DNA of 64,000 bases, taken from contig NZ_PSYW01000002.1 of NCBI RefSeq assembly GCF_003383095.1, positions 806,001 through 870,000 of the forward strand, written 5' to 3'. The DNA comes from Haloferax sp. Atlit-12N (GTDB lineage: Archaea > Halobacteriota > Halobacteria > Halobacteriales > Haloferacaceae). Position 1 is the stretch's first letter. Each line of letters starts with the position of its first letter. Positions 26,237-34,713 of the stretch are shown here, in pieces. The translations under genes were made by a program, and so were the position numbers. Below the pieces are notes generated by a model, which did not search any database, was not told the origin of the DNA, and was given only the letters and a program-made list of their open reading frames with translations.

Positions 26237-27499
26237 ATGGCGTACGCCAGCACGCTCTCCCTGCGAGAGTTACGACAGGACCTTCACGCCCACCCCGAGT
26301 CCGGGTGGAAGGAGTTCCGCACGACCGCCCTTATCGCCGCCGCGCTCGACGACCGCGAGTTCACGCTCCACCTCGGCCCGGACGCCGTCGCCGAAGACGA
26401 GCGACTGGGCGTCCCCGACGACGACGCGGTCGCGACCGCAGTCGAACGCGCACGCGAGGAAGGCGCACCCGAGGCCTACCTCGACCGGATGGACGGCATC
26501 ACGGGGCTCGTCGCCGAGAAGCGCTTCGGCGACGGGCCGACCGTCGGCGTCCGCGTCGACATGGACGCCCTCGAACGCACCGAATCGAGCGACGAGGAAC
26601 ACCGCCCCGCGAAACTGGGCTTCGCGAGCACGCACCCCAACGAGATGCACGCGTGCGGCCACGACGGCCACACCGCCATCGGCCTCGGTATCGCTCGCGA
26701 CCTCGACGACGACGGCGGGTTCGACGGCACGCTCCGACTGTTCTTCCAGCCGGCGGAGGAAGGCGGCCGCGGCGGCAAGCCGATGAGCGAGACCGACCTG
26801 CTCGCGGATATCGACTACTTCCTCGCGCTCCACCTCGGCCTCGGCAACCCCACGGGGACGGTCATCGCCGCCTACGAGAACCCGCTTTCAAACGCGAAAC
26901 TCGACGTGACCTTCGAAGGCGCTCCGAGCCACGCGGGCAACGCGCCCAACGAGGGCCGAAACGCGCTCCACGCGGCGACGGCCGCGGTCCAGAACCTCTA
27001 CGGGATTCCGCGCCACGCCGACGGGACGACCCGCATCAACGTCGGCAAGTTCGAGTCCCCCAATCCGCAGAACATCATTGCCGAGGAGGCGCGCCTCCGC
27101 GTCGAGGTCCGCGGCGGGACCGCCGACCTGAACGAGTACATGCTCGGAAAGGCCCGGCGCGTCCTCGACCACGCCGCGGGCATGCACGACGTGTCGGTCG
27201 AGACGGGTCTCTACGGGAAGACGGCGACCTTCACGGCCGACGACGAGATGGTCGAGGCCGTCCTCGCGTCGGCGGCCGACCTCGACGACGTGACCGAGAC
27301 GGTCCCGCGACTCGACATCGGCGGCAGCGAGGACGCCTCCTACCTCATCCGGCGCGTACAGGAACACGGCGGGAAGGCGACCTACGTCGGCATCGGCGCG
27401 AGCAACGAGTTCGGCCACCACACCTCGCGGTTCGACATCGACGAGGACGCCCTCGACATCGGCGTCGACGTGGTGTGTCAGACGATTCGAACGCTCTAA
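26237..27499 (+). CDS. M20 family amidohydrolase (AbgB/aminoacylase-like)
   Basis: This 420-residue enzyme has the M20D metal-binding signatures: VGVRVDMDALE, HACGHDGHTAIGLG, FQPAEEGGRGGKPM (with a catalytic Glu pair) and C-terminal ASNEFGHHTSRFD. It lacks a signal peptide, so it acts in the cytoplasm. Members cleave N-acyl or aminobenzoyl amino acids, or indole-acetyl conjugates. It is divergent from the peptide-ABC operon, with a shared 186-base promoter region, and precedes a second M20 hydrolase. Import followed by intracellular deacylation or decarbamoylation is the likely pathway. Confidence 0.88.
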   Translation: MAYASTLSLRELRQDLHAHPESGWKEFRTTALIAAALDDREFTLHLGPDAVAEDERLGVPDDDAVATAVERAREEGAPEAYLDRMDGITGLVAEKRFGDGPTVGVRVDMDALERTESSDEEHRPAKLGFASTHPNEMHACGHDGHTAIGLGIARDLDDDGGFDGTLRLFFQPAEEGGRGGKPMSETDLLADIDYFLALHLGLGNPTGTVIAAYENPLSNAKLDVTFEGAPSHAGNAPNEGRNALHAATAAVQNLYGIPRHADGTTRINVGKFESPNPQNIIAEEARLRVEVRGGTADLNEYMLGKARRVLDHAAGMHDVSVETGLYGKTATFTADDEMVEAVLASAADLDDVTETVPRLDIGGSEDASYLIRRVQEHGGKATYVGIGASNEFGHHTSRFDIDEDALDIGVDVVCQTIRTL

Positions 27500-27628
27500 C
27501 GCGGCGATTCGACACGGCTGTTCGACCCCGACCAGCCGCGCGTCTCGCCCGTCATCGCCGCCGTCGCCCCGTAGAATCTGCCACGAACACGCACAATTAT
27601 TAGACATCGTTTGCGAGTTGAGTCGCAC

Positions 27629-28885
27629 ATGCAGGCCTCCCAGCAGCGACTCCGCGAGGACATCGAAGCGAACGCCCGCTTCGGCGACATCGACGCGCCG
27701 GCGGGGCGCGGCCGCACCGTTCTAACGGGGAGTGACGCAGACCGCCGCGCCCGCGAGTTCCTCGTCGAGCGACTGCGCGACGCCGGCCTTTCGGTCCGTA
27801 TCGACCCCGTGGGGAACATCGCCGGCCGGTGGGTTCCCGACGGAGCCGACCCCGACGCGGCCCCCGTCGCCGCCGGTAGTCACCTCGATTCGGTCCCCGA
27901 GGGTGGCATCTTCGACGGCCCGCTCGGCGTCTACGCGGCGCTCGAAGCGGTCCGGACGCTCCAAGAACGAGACGCCGACGTGAGCCTCGACCGCCCAATC
28001 GACGTGGTCTCGTTCACCGAAGAGGAGGGCGCGCGCTTCTCGCACGGCCTGCTCGGGTCGTCGGTGGCGACGGGGGCGCGAGACGCCGACGACGCGCTCG
28101 CGTTCCGCGACGCCGACGGCACGACCCTCGAAACCCACCTCGACGCCATCGGCTTCCGCGGGACCGACACTATCGACGCCGCGACGTGGGACGCGTGGGC
28201 CGAACTCCACATCGAACAGGGAACGGTGCTGGAGTCCGCGGGCGCGGCGGTCGGCGTCGTCGACGCCATCACCGGCATCACGACCTGCGCGGCCGACATC
28301 GTCGGCGAGGCCGACCACGCGGGCGCGACGCCGATGGACGAGCGCCGCGACGCGCTAGTCGCCGCCAGCGAGTTCGTCGTCGACTTCCGGGCCGCGGCCG
28401 ACGACGTGGCGCAGAACCAGAGCGCTACCGCCGTGGGAACCGTCGGCCAGTTCGACGTGGCCCCGAACGCGCGTAACATCGTCCCCGGTGAGGTCACGCT
28501 GCAGATGGACATCCGCGACGTGAACTACCGGGCGATGAACGCCATCGCCGAGCGGGCCGACGCCGCGCTCGCGCGCCTCGAAACCACCCACCCGGTCGAG
28601 ACGACCTTCGACCGCTACCGCGACCAGCGCCCGAGTCGGATGGCCGACGACTGCGTCGACGCCGCCCTCGACGCGGCCGCGACCGAGGATATCGACGCGA
28701 AACGCATGCACTCCGCGGCGATGCACGATACTGCAAATGTTGCCAGTGTCACCGATGCCGTACTCCTGTTCGCTCCGTCGGTGGACGGCCTCTCGCACAA
28801 CCCGCGCGAATGGACTGACTGGGCGGACTGCGCGACCGCAGCGTCGGTTCTCGCGGGGACGCTTGCACGCCTCGCCGGCGTGTGA
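27629..28885 (+). CDS. M20 family N-carbamoyl-amino-acid hydrolase / allantoate amidohydrolase-like
   Basis: The ATG at 27629 (MQASQQRLREDIEANARFGD) is preferred over the TTG six codons upstream. The 418-residue product has GSHLDSVPEGGIFDGPLGV, SFTEEEGARFSHGLLGS and ELHIEQGTVLE, plus C-terminal MHDTANVASVTDAVLLF. These are hallmarks of the HyuC/AllC group, which releases ammonia and CO2 or amino acids from carbamoyl or ureido compounds. It lies 129 bases after the AbgB-like gene on the same strand and may be co-transcribed. Two different M20 enzymes beside one importer point to a processed N-substituted amino acid as the substrate. Confidence 0.88.
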   Translation: MQASQQRLREDIEANARFGDIDAPAGRGRTVLTGSDADRRAREFLVERLRDAGLSVRIDPVGNIAGRWVPDGADPDAAPVAAGSHLDSVPEGGIFDGPLGVYAALEAVRTLQERDADVSLDRPIDVVSFTEEEGARFSHGLLGSSVATGARDADDALAFRDADGTTLETHLDAIGFRGTDTIDAATWDAWAELHIEQGTVLESAGAAVGVVDAITGITTCAADIVGEADHAGATPMDERRDALVAASEFVVDFRAAADDVAQNQSATAVGTVGQFDVAPNARNIVPGEVTLQMDIRDVNYRAMNAIAERADAALARLETTHPVETTFDRYRDQRPSRMADDCVDAALDAAATEDIDAKRMHSAAMHDTANVASVTDAVLLFAPSVDGLSHNPREWTDWADCATAASVLAGTLARLAGV

Positions 28886-29475
28886 GTTGCGGCCGACGGC
28901 CTGTCCCGTTGTGAACTAGGTTTCCGTTTTCAGACAGTTCACGGCCAGATTCGTGTCTCTGTCGCGATTTCGTCGCGGCCGCGATGTCTGTCTCGATATG
29001 TGGCACGCGGCCCCGAACTGGACCGCCTCTCGCACAGCCGTTCGTATTCCGGCGTTCTAGAGGCTCTCGAACGCGAACACAGTTTCTCCGTACCGCTTCG
29101 GTCGAAACCGCACCTCGTGAGCCATCGAGTTTATCCTGCGAAATCTGCAGCCACTCGCTCTGTCCCGCAGTGTTGTCAGCAAATACAACGATTCTCCGAG
29201 TCGTGTGTGGTTCGACCGCGAATAGCGTCGCCGAGCGGCCGAGTATCGGAGGGAAAACCGATTCCACGCATCTGACAATCGAGGTCGTGGGTGGCGGCCG
29301 TCGCTTCGGGTGTGTCTCGGGGGAGACGCAGATTCGCGCTCGCGCTGGGCGAGGGTGGCGGGCGGCTCCGGTTTCGAGTTGGGGTTGACAATTATCGACC
29401 GAAACCGCCTTCGAGCGGCGGTCTCAACACTGATTGTCCCCATCACGTTTCGATTGCAAGATATTCGGAACAGCT
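28886..29475. other. Intergenic region, no supported gene
   Basis: Several short frames occur in these 590 bases, but none has family-like composition or a good start context. I read it as the 3' end of the hydrolase transcript plus the promoter of the IclR gene. Confidence 0.4.
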
Positions 29476-30321
29476 ATGACACCCGATAGACGTTCTCGTA
29501 GCATGCCCGAGAACCCCAACACCGATGCGCCGTCCCGCACGCTGAGCACGGTGGACACGGCGGTCAGCGTCGTCCGGGCGCTCGAGGAGTTGAACGGGGC
29601 GCGCGTCGCCGAGTTAGTCGACTACCTAGGCCTCTCGAAGTCTACGGTGTACAACCATCTGGCGACCCTGCGGAAGAACAACCTCGTTGCCAAGGAGGGC
29701 GACAGCTACCATCTCAGCCTCCAGTTCCTCCTCCTGGGCGAGTACGTGCGCAACCAGCAGATACTCTACCAAGTCGGCAAGGAGGAAGTCGAGGCGCTCG
29801 CGGAGAAGACCGGCGAGTACGCCCATCTCTCGACCGAACAGCACGGGTTGCGCATCAGCCTGCTCAAGGTGCGCGGCGAGCGCGCGGTCGGCAGCCAGTA
29901 CCAGCGCTCGAAGATTCAGCGCCCGGACAACCTCCACGCGTCGTCGACCGGGAAGGCCATCCTCGCGTTCCTCCCCCGCAGTCGGGTGGAGGAAATCGTC
30001 GACCAACACGGCCTGCCGGCGAAGACCGAGGCGACCATCACCGAACGCGACGCGCTGTTCGACGAACTCGACACCATCCGGGAGCGGGGCTACGCCTGCA
30101 ACGACGAGGAAGAAATCGAGGGCCTCCGCGCCGTCGGCGCGCCGATTCGCGACCGCAACGGTACCGTCCTCGGCGCGCTGAGCGTCTCCGGACCGACGAG
30201 TCGCATCAAGGGCGAGCAGTTCCACGACACCATCCCCGAGATGGTCACGAGCACGGCCAACATCATCGAGGTGAACATGAACATGGCCGCGCGGAGTTCG
30301 AGCGCCGGGCGCTTCGACTGA
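29476..30321 (+). CDS. IclR-family transcriptional regulator of the peptide/hydrolase module
   Basis: The ATG at 29476 (MTPDRRSRSMPENPNTDAPS) gives 281 residues; an ATG at 29503 gives 272. The winged HTH is at about residues 25-85 (ARVAELVDYLGLSKSTVYNHL). The effector domain has KAILAFLPRSRVEEIVDQHG, DEEEIEGLRAVGAPI and GALSVSGPTSRI. It resembles the IclR protein of the PTS module in length and motif order. Its position downstream of the two hydrolases and facing the same way suggests it controls the importer and hydrolases. Confidence 0.9.
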   Translation: MTPDRRSRSMPENPNTDAPSRTLSTVDTAVSVVRALEELNGARVAELVDYLGLSKSTVYNHLATLRKNNLVAKEGDSYHLSLQFLLLGEYVRNQQILYQVGKEEVEALAEKTGEYAHLSTEQHGLRISLLKVRGERAVGSQYQRSKIQRPDNLHASSTGKAILAFLPRSRVEEIVDQHGLPAKTEATITERDALFDELDTIRERGYACNDEEEIEGLRAVGAPIRDRNGTVLGALSVSGPTSRIKGEQFHDTIPEMVTSTANIIEVNMNMAARSSSAGRFD

Positions 30322-30446
30322 GCCACACCGCGCGACGGCCATGACACAGATATGCCCGTAATCTTTTGCGACATCTCACCCGATTTCGGGTGCGGTGTTC
30401 GGGCGGCAGGGTCGACGGCCGTTCGAAGCGGGCGAGAACTGACCCG

Positions 30447-31544
30447 TCAGTCTCGTCTCTCGTGGGTGAGCGGGGTCTCTCCGATGTCGATACGCTCCAA
30501 GGTGATCGTCCGTATCTCCATGTCTTCGAAGACGGCACCCCATCCGCCAACGACGGCCGTTTCATCGCCCGTGTCGAGTGTGAGGTTCTTGTACGCGCCC
30601 AGGTCAGACAGTGCCAGTCGTGACGGCGGTCGCTCGTCTCCGTAGAACGAGATGTCGGCGACGCTCCCTTCGACAGTCGTCTCATCTCCTTCTGCAATGT
30701 CGACTCCTTCGACGGTGACGCCGAGTTCGAACCCACGTTCCCAAAGCGGGAGGAGATCTCGAATGAACTCTTCGATGGTGACGTAGGTGAACTGATCTTC
30801 GTCGTCAAGATAGACGACCCGGTAGGGGTTCCACAGGCAGGTGAGGAAAAACCAGTGAAAGACAAACGGAAGGATACGGTCGTAGACGAGGACGCCGTAG
30901 TCTTCGTCGGAGCGCGTGTTCGGTCCGAAACACGTTCGGTTTCGGTCGATAACGACGAGAAACGGTCCGGGGATAGTACACACACGAAGCTCTGAGAGCA
31001 CCCCGCTCGGATCGAACGCTGCGGGTGGTTCTTCACCCTGGTCGATGTAGACCGATGCACGAACGACGACGCCTCGCTCGCGGGCCGCTCGAAGTGCTGG
31101 GGAGAGCGACTGGAGTTGTTCGAACGACCCGGCGACCTCCACGACGGTTTCCGCGTCGTCGATGAGCTCCTGTGCGTTCTCGACGGCTGTCTTGACACGC
31201 TTGGTGACGCCGACACGCGCGTCCATCCGCTCGGGGGTCCGGTATCGTTCGCGGACCGCTTCGGCAGCCTCGTGGAGGAGTTCGCCCCTGGTCTCGAGGT
31301 CCGCCATCGCCGCCTCCGGGTCACACGGTTGCACGTACAGTTTCTCTCGTTCGATCGTTTCGACGTATCCCTTCGATTCGAGGCTCCGGAGAACGTCGTA
31401 CACTTGCGAGACGGGGACGGCGCTCTCACGGCCCACTTCGATAGCAGGCGAGACGCCCATCTCGAGGAGCGTGAGATAGGCGTCGGCTTGGTACGACGCG
31501 AGGTCCGCGTACTCGAGTGCTTTCGTCAGCGTTTCGCGGTCCAT
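30447..31544 (-). CDS. TrmB-family transcriptional regulator
   Basis: The start at 31544 (MDRETLTKALEYADLASYQ) gives 365 residues; an ATG at 31571 is an alternative, while the longer frame to 31820 is not family-like. The N-terminal HTH (QADAYLTLLEMGVSPAIEVGRESAVPVSQVYDVLRSLESKG) is typical for TrmB. Then come a coiled stretch (about 85-110) and the TrmB sugar-binding/PLD-like domain (about 115-250), with a C-terminal beta domain. TrmB regulators sense sugars. The nearby GH3 gene and ABC importer make them the likely targets. Confidence 0.9.
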   Translation of the reverse strand: MDRETLTKALEYADLASYQADAYLTLLEMGVSPAIEVGRESAVPVSQVYDVLRSLESKGYVETIEREKLYVQPCDPEAAMADLETRGELLHEAAEAVRERYRTPERMDARVGVTKRVKTAVENAQELIDDAETVVEVAGSFEQLQSLSPALRAARERGVVVRASVYIDQGEEPPAAFDPSGVLSELRVCTIPGPFLVVIDRNRTCFGPNTRSDEDYGVLVYDRILPFVFHWFFLTCLWNPYRVVYLDDEDQFTYVTIEEFIRDLLPLWERGFELGVTVEGVDIAEGDETTVEGSVADISFYGDERPPSRLALSDLGAYKNLTLDTGDETAVVGGWGAVFEDMEIRTITLERIDIGETPLTHERRD

Positions 31545-32271
31545 ACTCGCACTCACACCATCATTCACCATGAATACTTCGCTGATTCCCGACCCTTTTT
31601 CGAGGAGCCGGTTGCGTTCGACCAGCACTATCTTTACGGACATAATTTTGTAATGGAAATGGGCCCCTCTATCCCAGATATACTCTAGAATATGGTAGCT
31701 AAGCCGACGACACGACTTCGCGTTCCGACCGAGGAGCGAATCAATTCGACCGCCACGGACAGATACACCGTTAGAAGCCTTCAAGCAGGCGTTTGTAATA
31801 TCAGCGAACTTATTTTTCATCGCCCTATACAGAAAATTTGCTTGTGTATGGTGGCTTAGAGTTCGAGTCTATCTAAAACAGAGGCTCAAGAACGTAGCTT
31901 CTAAAGCCATATTTGAGGCGATAAGGATTCACACAGATATCGTCGTACTCTGAGTTATTTTCTCAAATGCTAGTCCGTATGACCTGATTAAAGACTTATG
32001 TATGTTTCATGTGGGCGAACCACATGAAGATGGCTCCGGGGAATGCTGAATAAGAGTCCAGAGGGCGTCCACGAGGACGTTCACAGAACACGGGGCAACG
32101 GCTCAACAGGGCTCAACGGGGGTCAACAGGAGACAGTTCCGTGTCTGTTCTCGCCGCATCGTCGAGCGGGAGGAACCGTATTGGCTGAGCTCTCGACGAA
32201 GAACCGCCAGGTAGGGTATCGCCGCAGAAAACCTCGCTCGGAACGAGGACCTCAGTCCGCGCCGGGGTCGG
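31545..32271. other. Intergenic region between TrmB and GH3 genes, with AT-rich part and a perfect inverted repeat
   Basis: The bases from about 31810 to 32000 are AT-rich. A perfect 9-base inverted repeat with a 5-base loop stands at 32006-32028 (TTCATGTGG, GCGAA, CCACATGAA). A frame at 32043-32297 is not convincing. The repeat is 460 bases before the TrmB start and 244 bases after the GH3 stop, so it could be a terminator-like hairpin or a remnant of a mobile element end. Confidence 0.45.
32006..32028. repeat. Perfect 9-base inverted repeat
   Basis: The arms TTCATGTGG (32006-32014) and CCACATGAA (32020-32028) pair fully around a five-base loop. It is in an AT-rich gap away from start codons. 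It may be an operator or a transcript hairpin downstream of the GH3 gene. Confidence 0.6.
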
Positions 32272-34503
32272 TCAGTTGGATTTCGGTTCGACGGTAATCG
32301 TGACGTCTTGCTCGCCGACACGAAGGGTGTACTCACCCGGAATCGCCGACACTCTCCCAGTTTCGTCGACGCGCCCAATCGATGTCGCATCAATGGGAAT
32401 CGACACCGTCTCTGTGGCGCCGGGGTCGAGCGAGACACGCTCGAACCCGCAGAGTTCCCGGACCGGGGTTACGCGCGTTCCAGCCTGGTCGGTGACGTAC
32501 ACCTGTACGACGGTCGAACCGTGTCGGTCCCCGACGTTTTCTACAGGAACTTCGACTGTCGTGGTCCCGTGGGGTGAGATTCGGTCGTGCGTCACGCTCA
32601 TCGAACCGAACTCGAAGTCGGTGTAACTCAGCCCGTGACCGAATTCGAAGAGTGGGTCGTACGACGGAAGATGCTCGTCGGGACCGATCGGTGTCGGGTG
32701 CGGGAAGTGATTGAACCGGGTTGGAAGGTGACTCGCGGACCGGGGGACCGAAATCGGTAATCGCCCGCCGGGGTCGCACGCCCCGAAGAGCGTCTCCGCG
32801 ACGGCTTGGCCACCCATCGTCCCCGGATAGTACGCCAGCAACAGCGACGGGAGGTTCTCTGCCATCCACTCCACGGCCAGCGGTCGACCGGTGACGAGGA
32901 CCCCGACGACAGGCGTCCCCGTCTCGTACAACGCGGTCACGAGGTCGCGCTGCGCATCGGGGAGTTCGAGCGTGGTTCGGTTCGGAAACTCGTCCGAGGC
33001 AGTCCCGCTCTCCGCGGTCGGCCCGAACTCGTGGATATACCAGTTTTCTCCGACGGCGACCACCGCGACGTCCGCATCCTCCGCCGCTTCGACTGCGGCG
33101 TCGATATCGACTGCTTCGGTTATCGTCGTTCCCTGTTCGTAGGTCACCGTCCCATCACACACGGCTTCGATTCCGTCTTTGATTGAGATGACGTCGGTGC
33201 CCGCCTCGTCGGGGACACTCCAGCCACCGAGTTGGTGAATCGGGTTGTCCGCGTTCGGCCCAGCGACGACGACGTCGGCAGCGGGGTCCAACGGGAGCGT
33301 ATCGTCGTTCTGCAGGAGCGTCATCGACTTCCGCGCGGTCGCTAACGCGTCGGCTCGATGCGCATCGGCACCGACGACGTCTCGCGCTTCGTTCGCATCG
33401 ACGAACGCGTCTTCGAAGAGCCCGAGCCGGAATTTGAGGTCGAGGACGCGTCTGACGCTCTCGTCGAGAACGTGTTCTGCAACCGCCCCCGATTCGACGA
33501 GCGAGACGAGATGGTCCGCGTGTGCGACCGCATCGACTGATGCGACATCGAGTCCAGCGTTGCGAGTCATTCGGACCGACTCACGGTGGTCGCTCGCGAC
33601 GTGGTGGTCTTCGTGGAGCATCCGGACCCCGTTCCAATCAGAGACGACGGTGCCATCGAATCCGAGTTTCCCTCGGAGAAGGTCTGTGAGATAGTCGCGC
33701 GAGGCGTGTGTGGGTTTCCCGTCGATTGCGTTGTAGCAGGGCATAACGGACGCGACACCCTCGTCAATCGCGTCGACGAACGACGGTAAGAAGACGTTTC
33801 GAAGGAGGTACGAGGACACTTCGACGGGAGCAGTATCTTCCCCTCGTGCGGGCTCGCTATAGGCCGGGAAGTGTTTCGCGGTTGCCGCCACGGCAGTTGG
33901 GTCGCCGAGACCGTCGCCCTGGTATCCACGGACCATCGCACCTGCCATCCGTCCGCACAAAAATGGACTCTCGCCGAACGTCTCGAAGGTGCGACCCCAC
34001 CGCGGCTCTCGGGCAACGTCACACGTGGGCGAATAGTTCTGCTGTGCCCCCGACTTACGGACTTCGGTTGCAGTGACCGCTGCTGCGCTCTCGACGCCGT
34101 CTTCGTCCCACGTTGCCGCCATCCCGAGTCCGTTCGGGAACGCCGTCCCTTCGGCGACGTACGCGTGACCGTGGACAGCATCCACGTTGAACAACAGCGG
34201 GATGCCGAGTCGAGTCTTCGACAGCGCGACTTCTTGCAGGTGGTTGACCGTCTCGACCACGTCGTCGATTCGAGAGTCGAGCGCACCGGCCCATCCGAAC
34301 GACGCAACAGCGCCGACTCCGGATTCGACGATTTCGTCTTCGACCGTTTCGACCGATTTGAACTCGTCGAGCTCTCCCGCCCACGTACCGACGAGTTGCC
34401 CAGCTTTCTCTTCGACCGTCATTCGGTCGAGGAGGTCCGCGACGCGCTTGTCGGTCGGCAGAGTCTCATCTCTGTAAGGGGGATGCTTGCTTTCTGACTG
34501 CAT
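32272..34503 (-). CDS. Glycoside hydrolase family 3 beta-glucosidase
   Basis: This 743-residue enzyme has the GH3 layout: N-terminal barrel with KAGQLVGTW and GRTFETFGESP, the nucleophile Asp in VVSDWNGV (about residue 289), the alpha/beta sandwich domain (about 390-600) with VVAGPNADN, and a C-terminal fibronectin-III-like domain (about 660-740). No signal peptide is present, so it should act in the cytoplasm on imported beta-linked oligosaccharides. It is divergent from the ABC importer at 34714, with a shared 210-base promoter region and a TATA-like GTATAAGTAG before its start. The TrmB regulator lies downstream on the same strand. Confidence 0.93.
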   Translation of the reverse strand: MQSESKHPPYRDETLPTDKRVADLLDRMTVEEKAGQLVGTWAGELDEFKSVETVEDEIVESGVGAVASFGWAGALDSRIDDVVETVNHLQEVALSKTRLGIPLLFNVDAVHGHAYVAEGTAFPNGLGMAATWDEDGVESAAAVTATEVRKSGAQQNYSPTCDVAREPRWGRTFETFGESPFLCGRMAGAMVRGYQGDGLGDPTAVAATAKHFPAYSEPARGEDTAPVEVSSYLLRNVFLPSFVDAIDEGVASVMPCYNAIDGKPTHASRDYLTDLLRGKLGFDGTVVSDWNGVRMLHEDHHVASDHRESVRMTRNAGLDVASVDAVAHADHLVSLVESGAVAEHVLDESVRRVLDLKFRLGLFEDAFVDANEARDVVGADAHRADALATARKSMTLLQNDDTLPLDPAADVVVAGPNADNPIHQLGGWSVPDEAGTDVISIKDGIEAVCDGTVTYEQGTTITEAVDIDAAVEAAEDADVAVVAVGENWYIHEFGPTAESGTASDEFPNRTTLELPDAQRDLVTALYETGTPVVGVLVTGRPLAVEWMAENLPSLLLAYYPGTMGGQAVAETLFGACDPGGRLPISVPRSASHLPTRFNHFPHPTPIGPDEHLPSYDPLFEFGHGLSYTDFEFGSMSVTHDRISPHGTTTVEVPVENVGDRHGSTVVQVYVTDQAGTRVTPVRELCGFERVSLDPGATETVSIPIDATSIGRVDETGRVSAIPGEYTLRVGEQDVTITVEPKSN

Positions 34504-34713
34504 ACAGCGAAGAGAAGACCACTACTACTTATACATTTGCCAACGCGTGGCTAGCGTCGCGCAGACGGTCGTGTTTCGCGACGAGCGCGAGACCGTGTCG
34601 TGTCCTCCGACGCCGACGTGTTCGGGCGGCGCTCTCGGGAGCGTTACGACAACGAACTACCGCATCTAACCAAATATTTATTAACAATGGCTATGGTTTG
34701 TTATCAGTACGCC
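34504..34713. promoter_or_regulatory. Divergent promoter region for the GH3 gene and the ABC importer
   Basis: On the minus strand TGTATAAGTAG lies about 25-35 bases before the GH3 ATG. On the plus strand AAATATTTATTAA lies about 30-43 bases before the ATG at 34714. Both spacings fit archaeal TATA boxes. No clear palindromic operator was seen here. Confidence 0.5.

Noticed and set aside
28984..29388. Possible gene between the hydrolase and IclR genes
   Set aside because: Basic, Ser/Arg-rich product unlike haloarchaeal proteins and no promoter or start context.
32043..32297. Small gene after the inverted repeat
   Set aside because: Product rich in Arg and Gly with no similarity; its 3' part overlaps the end of the GH3 gene.
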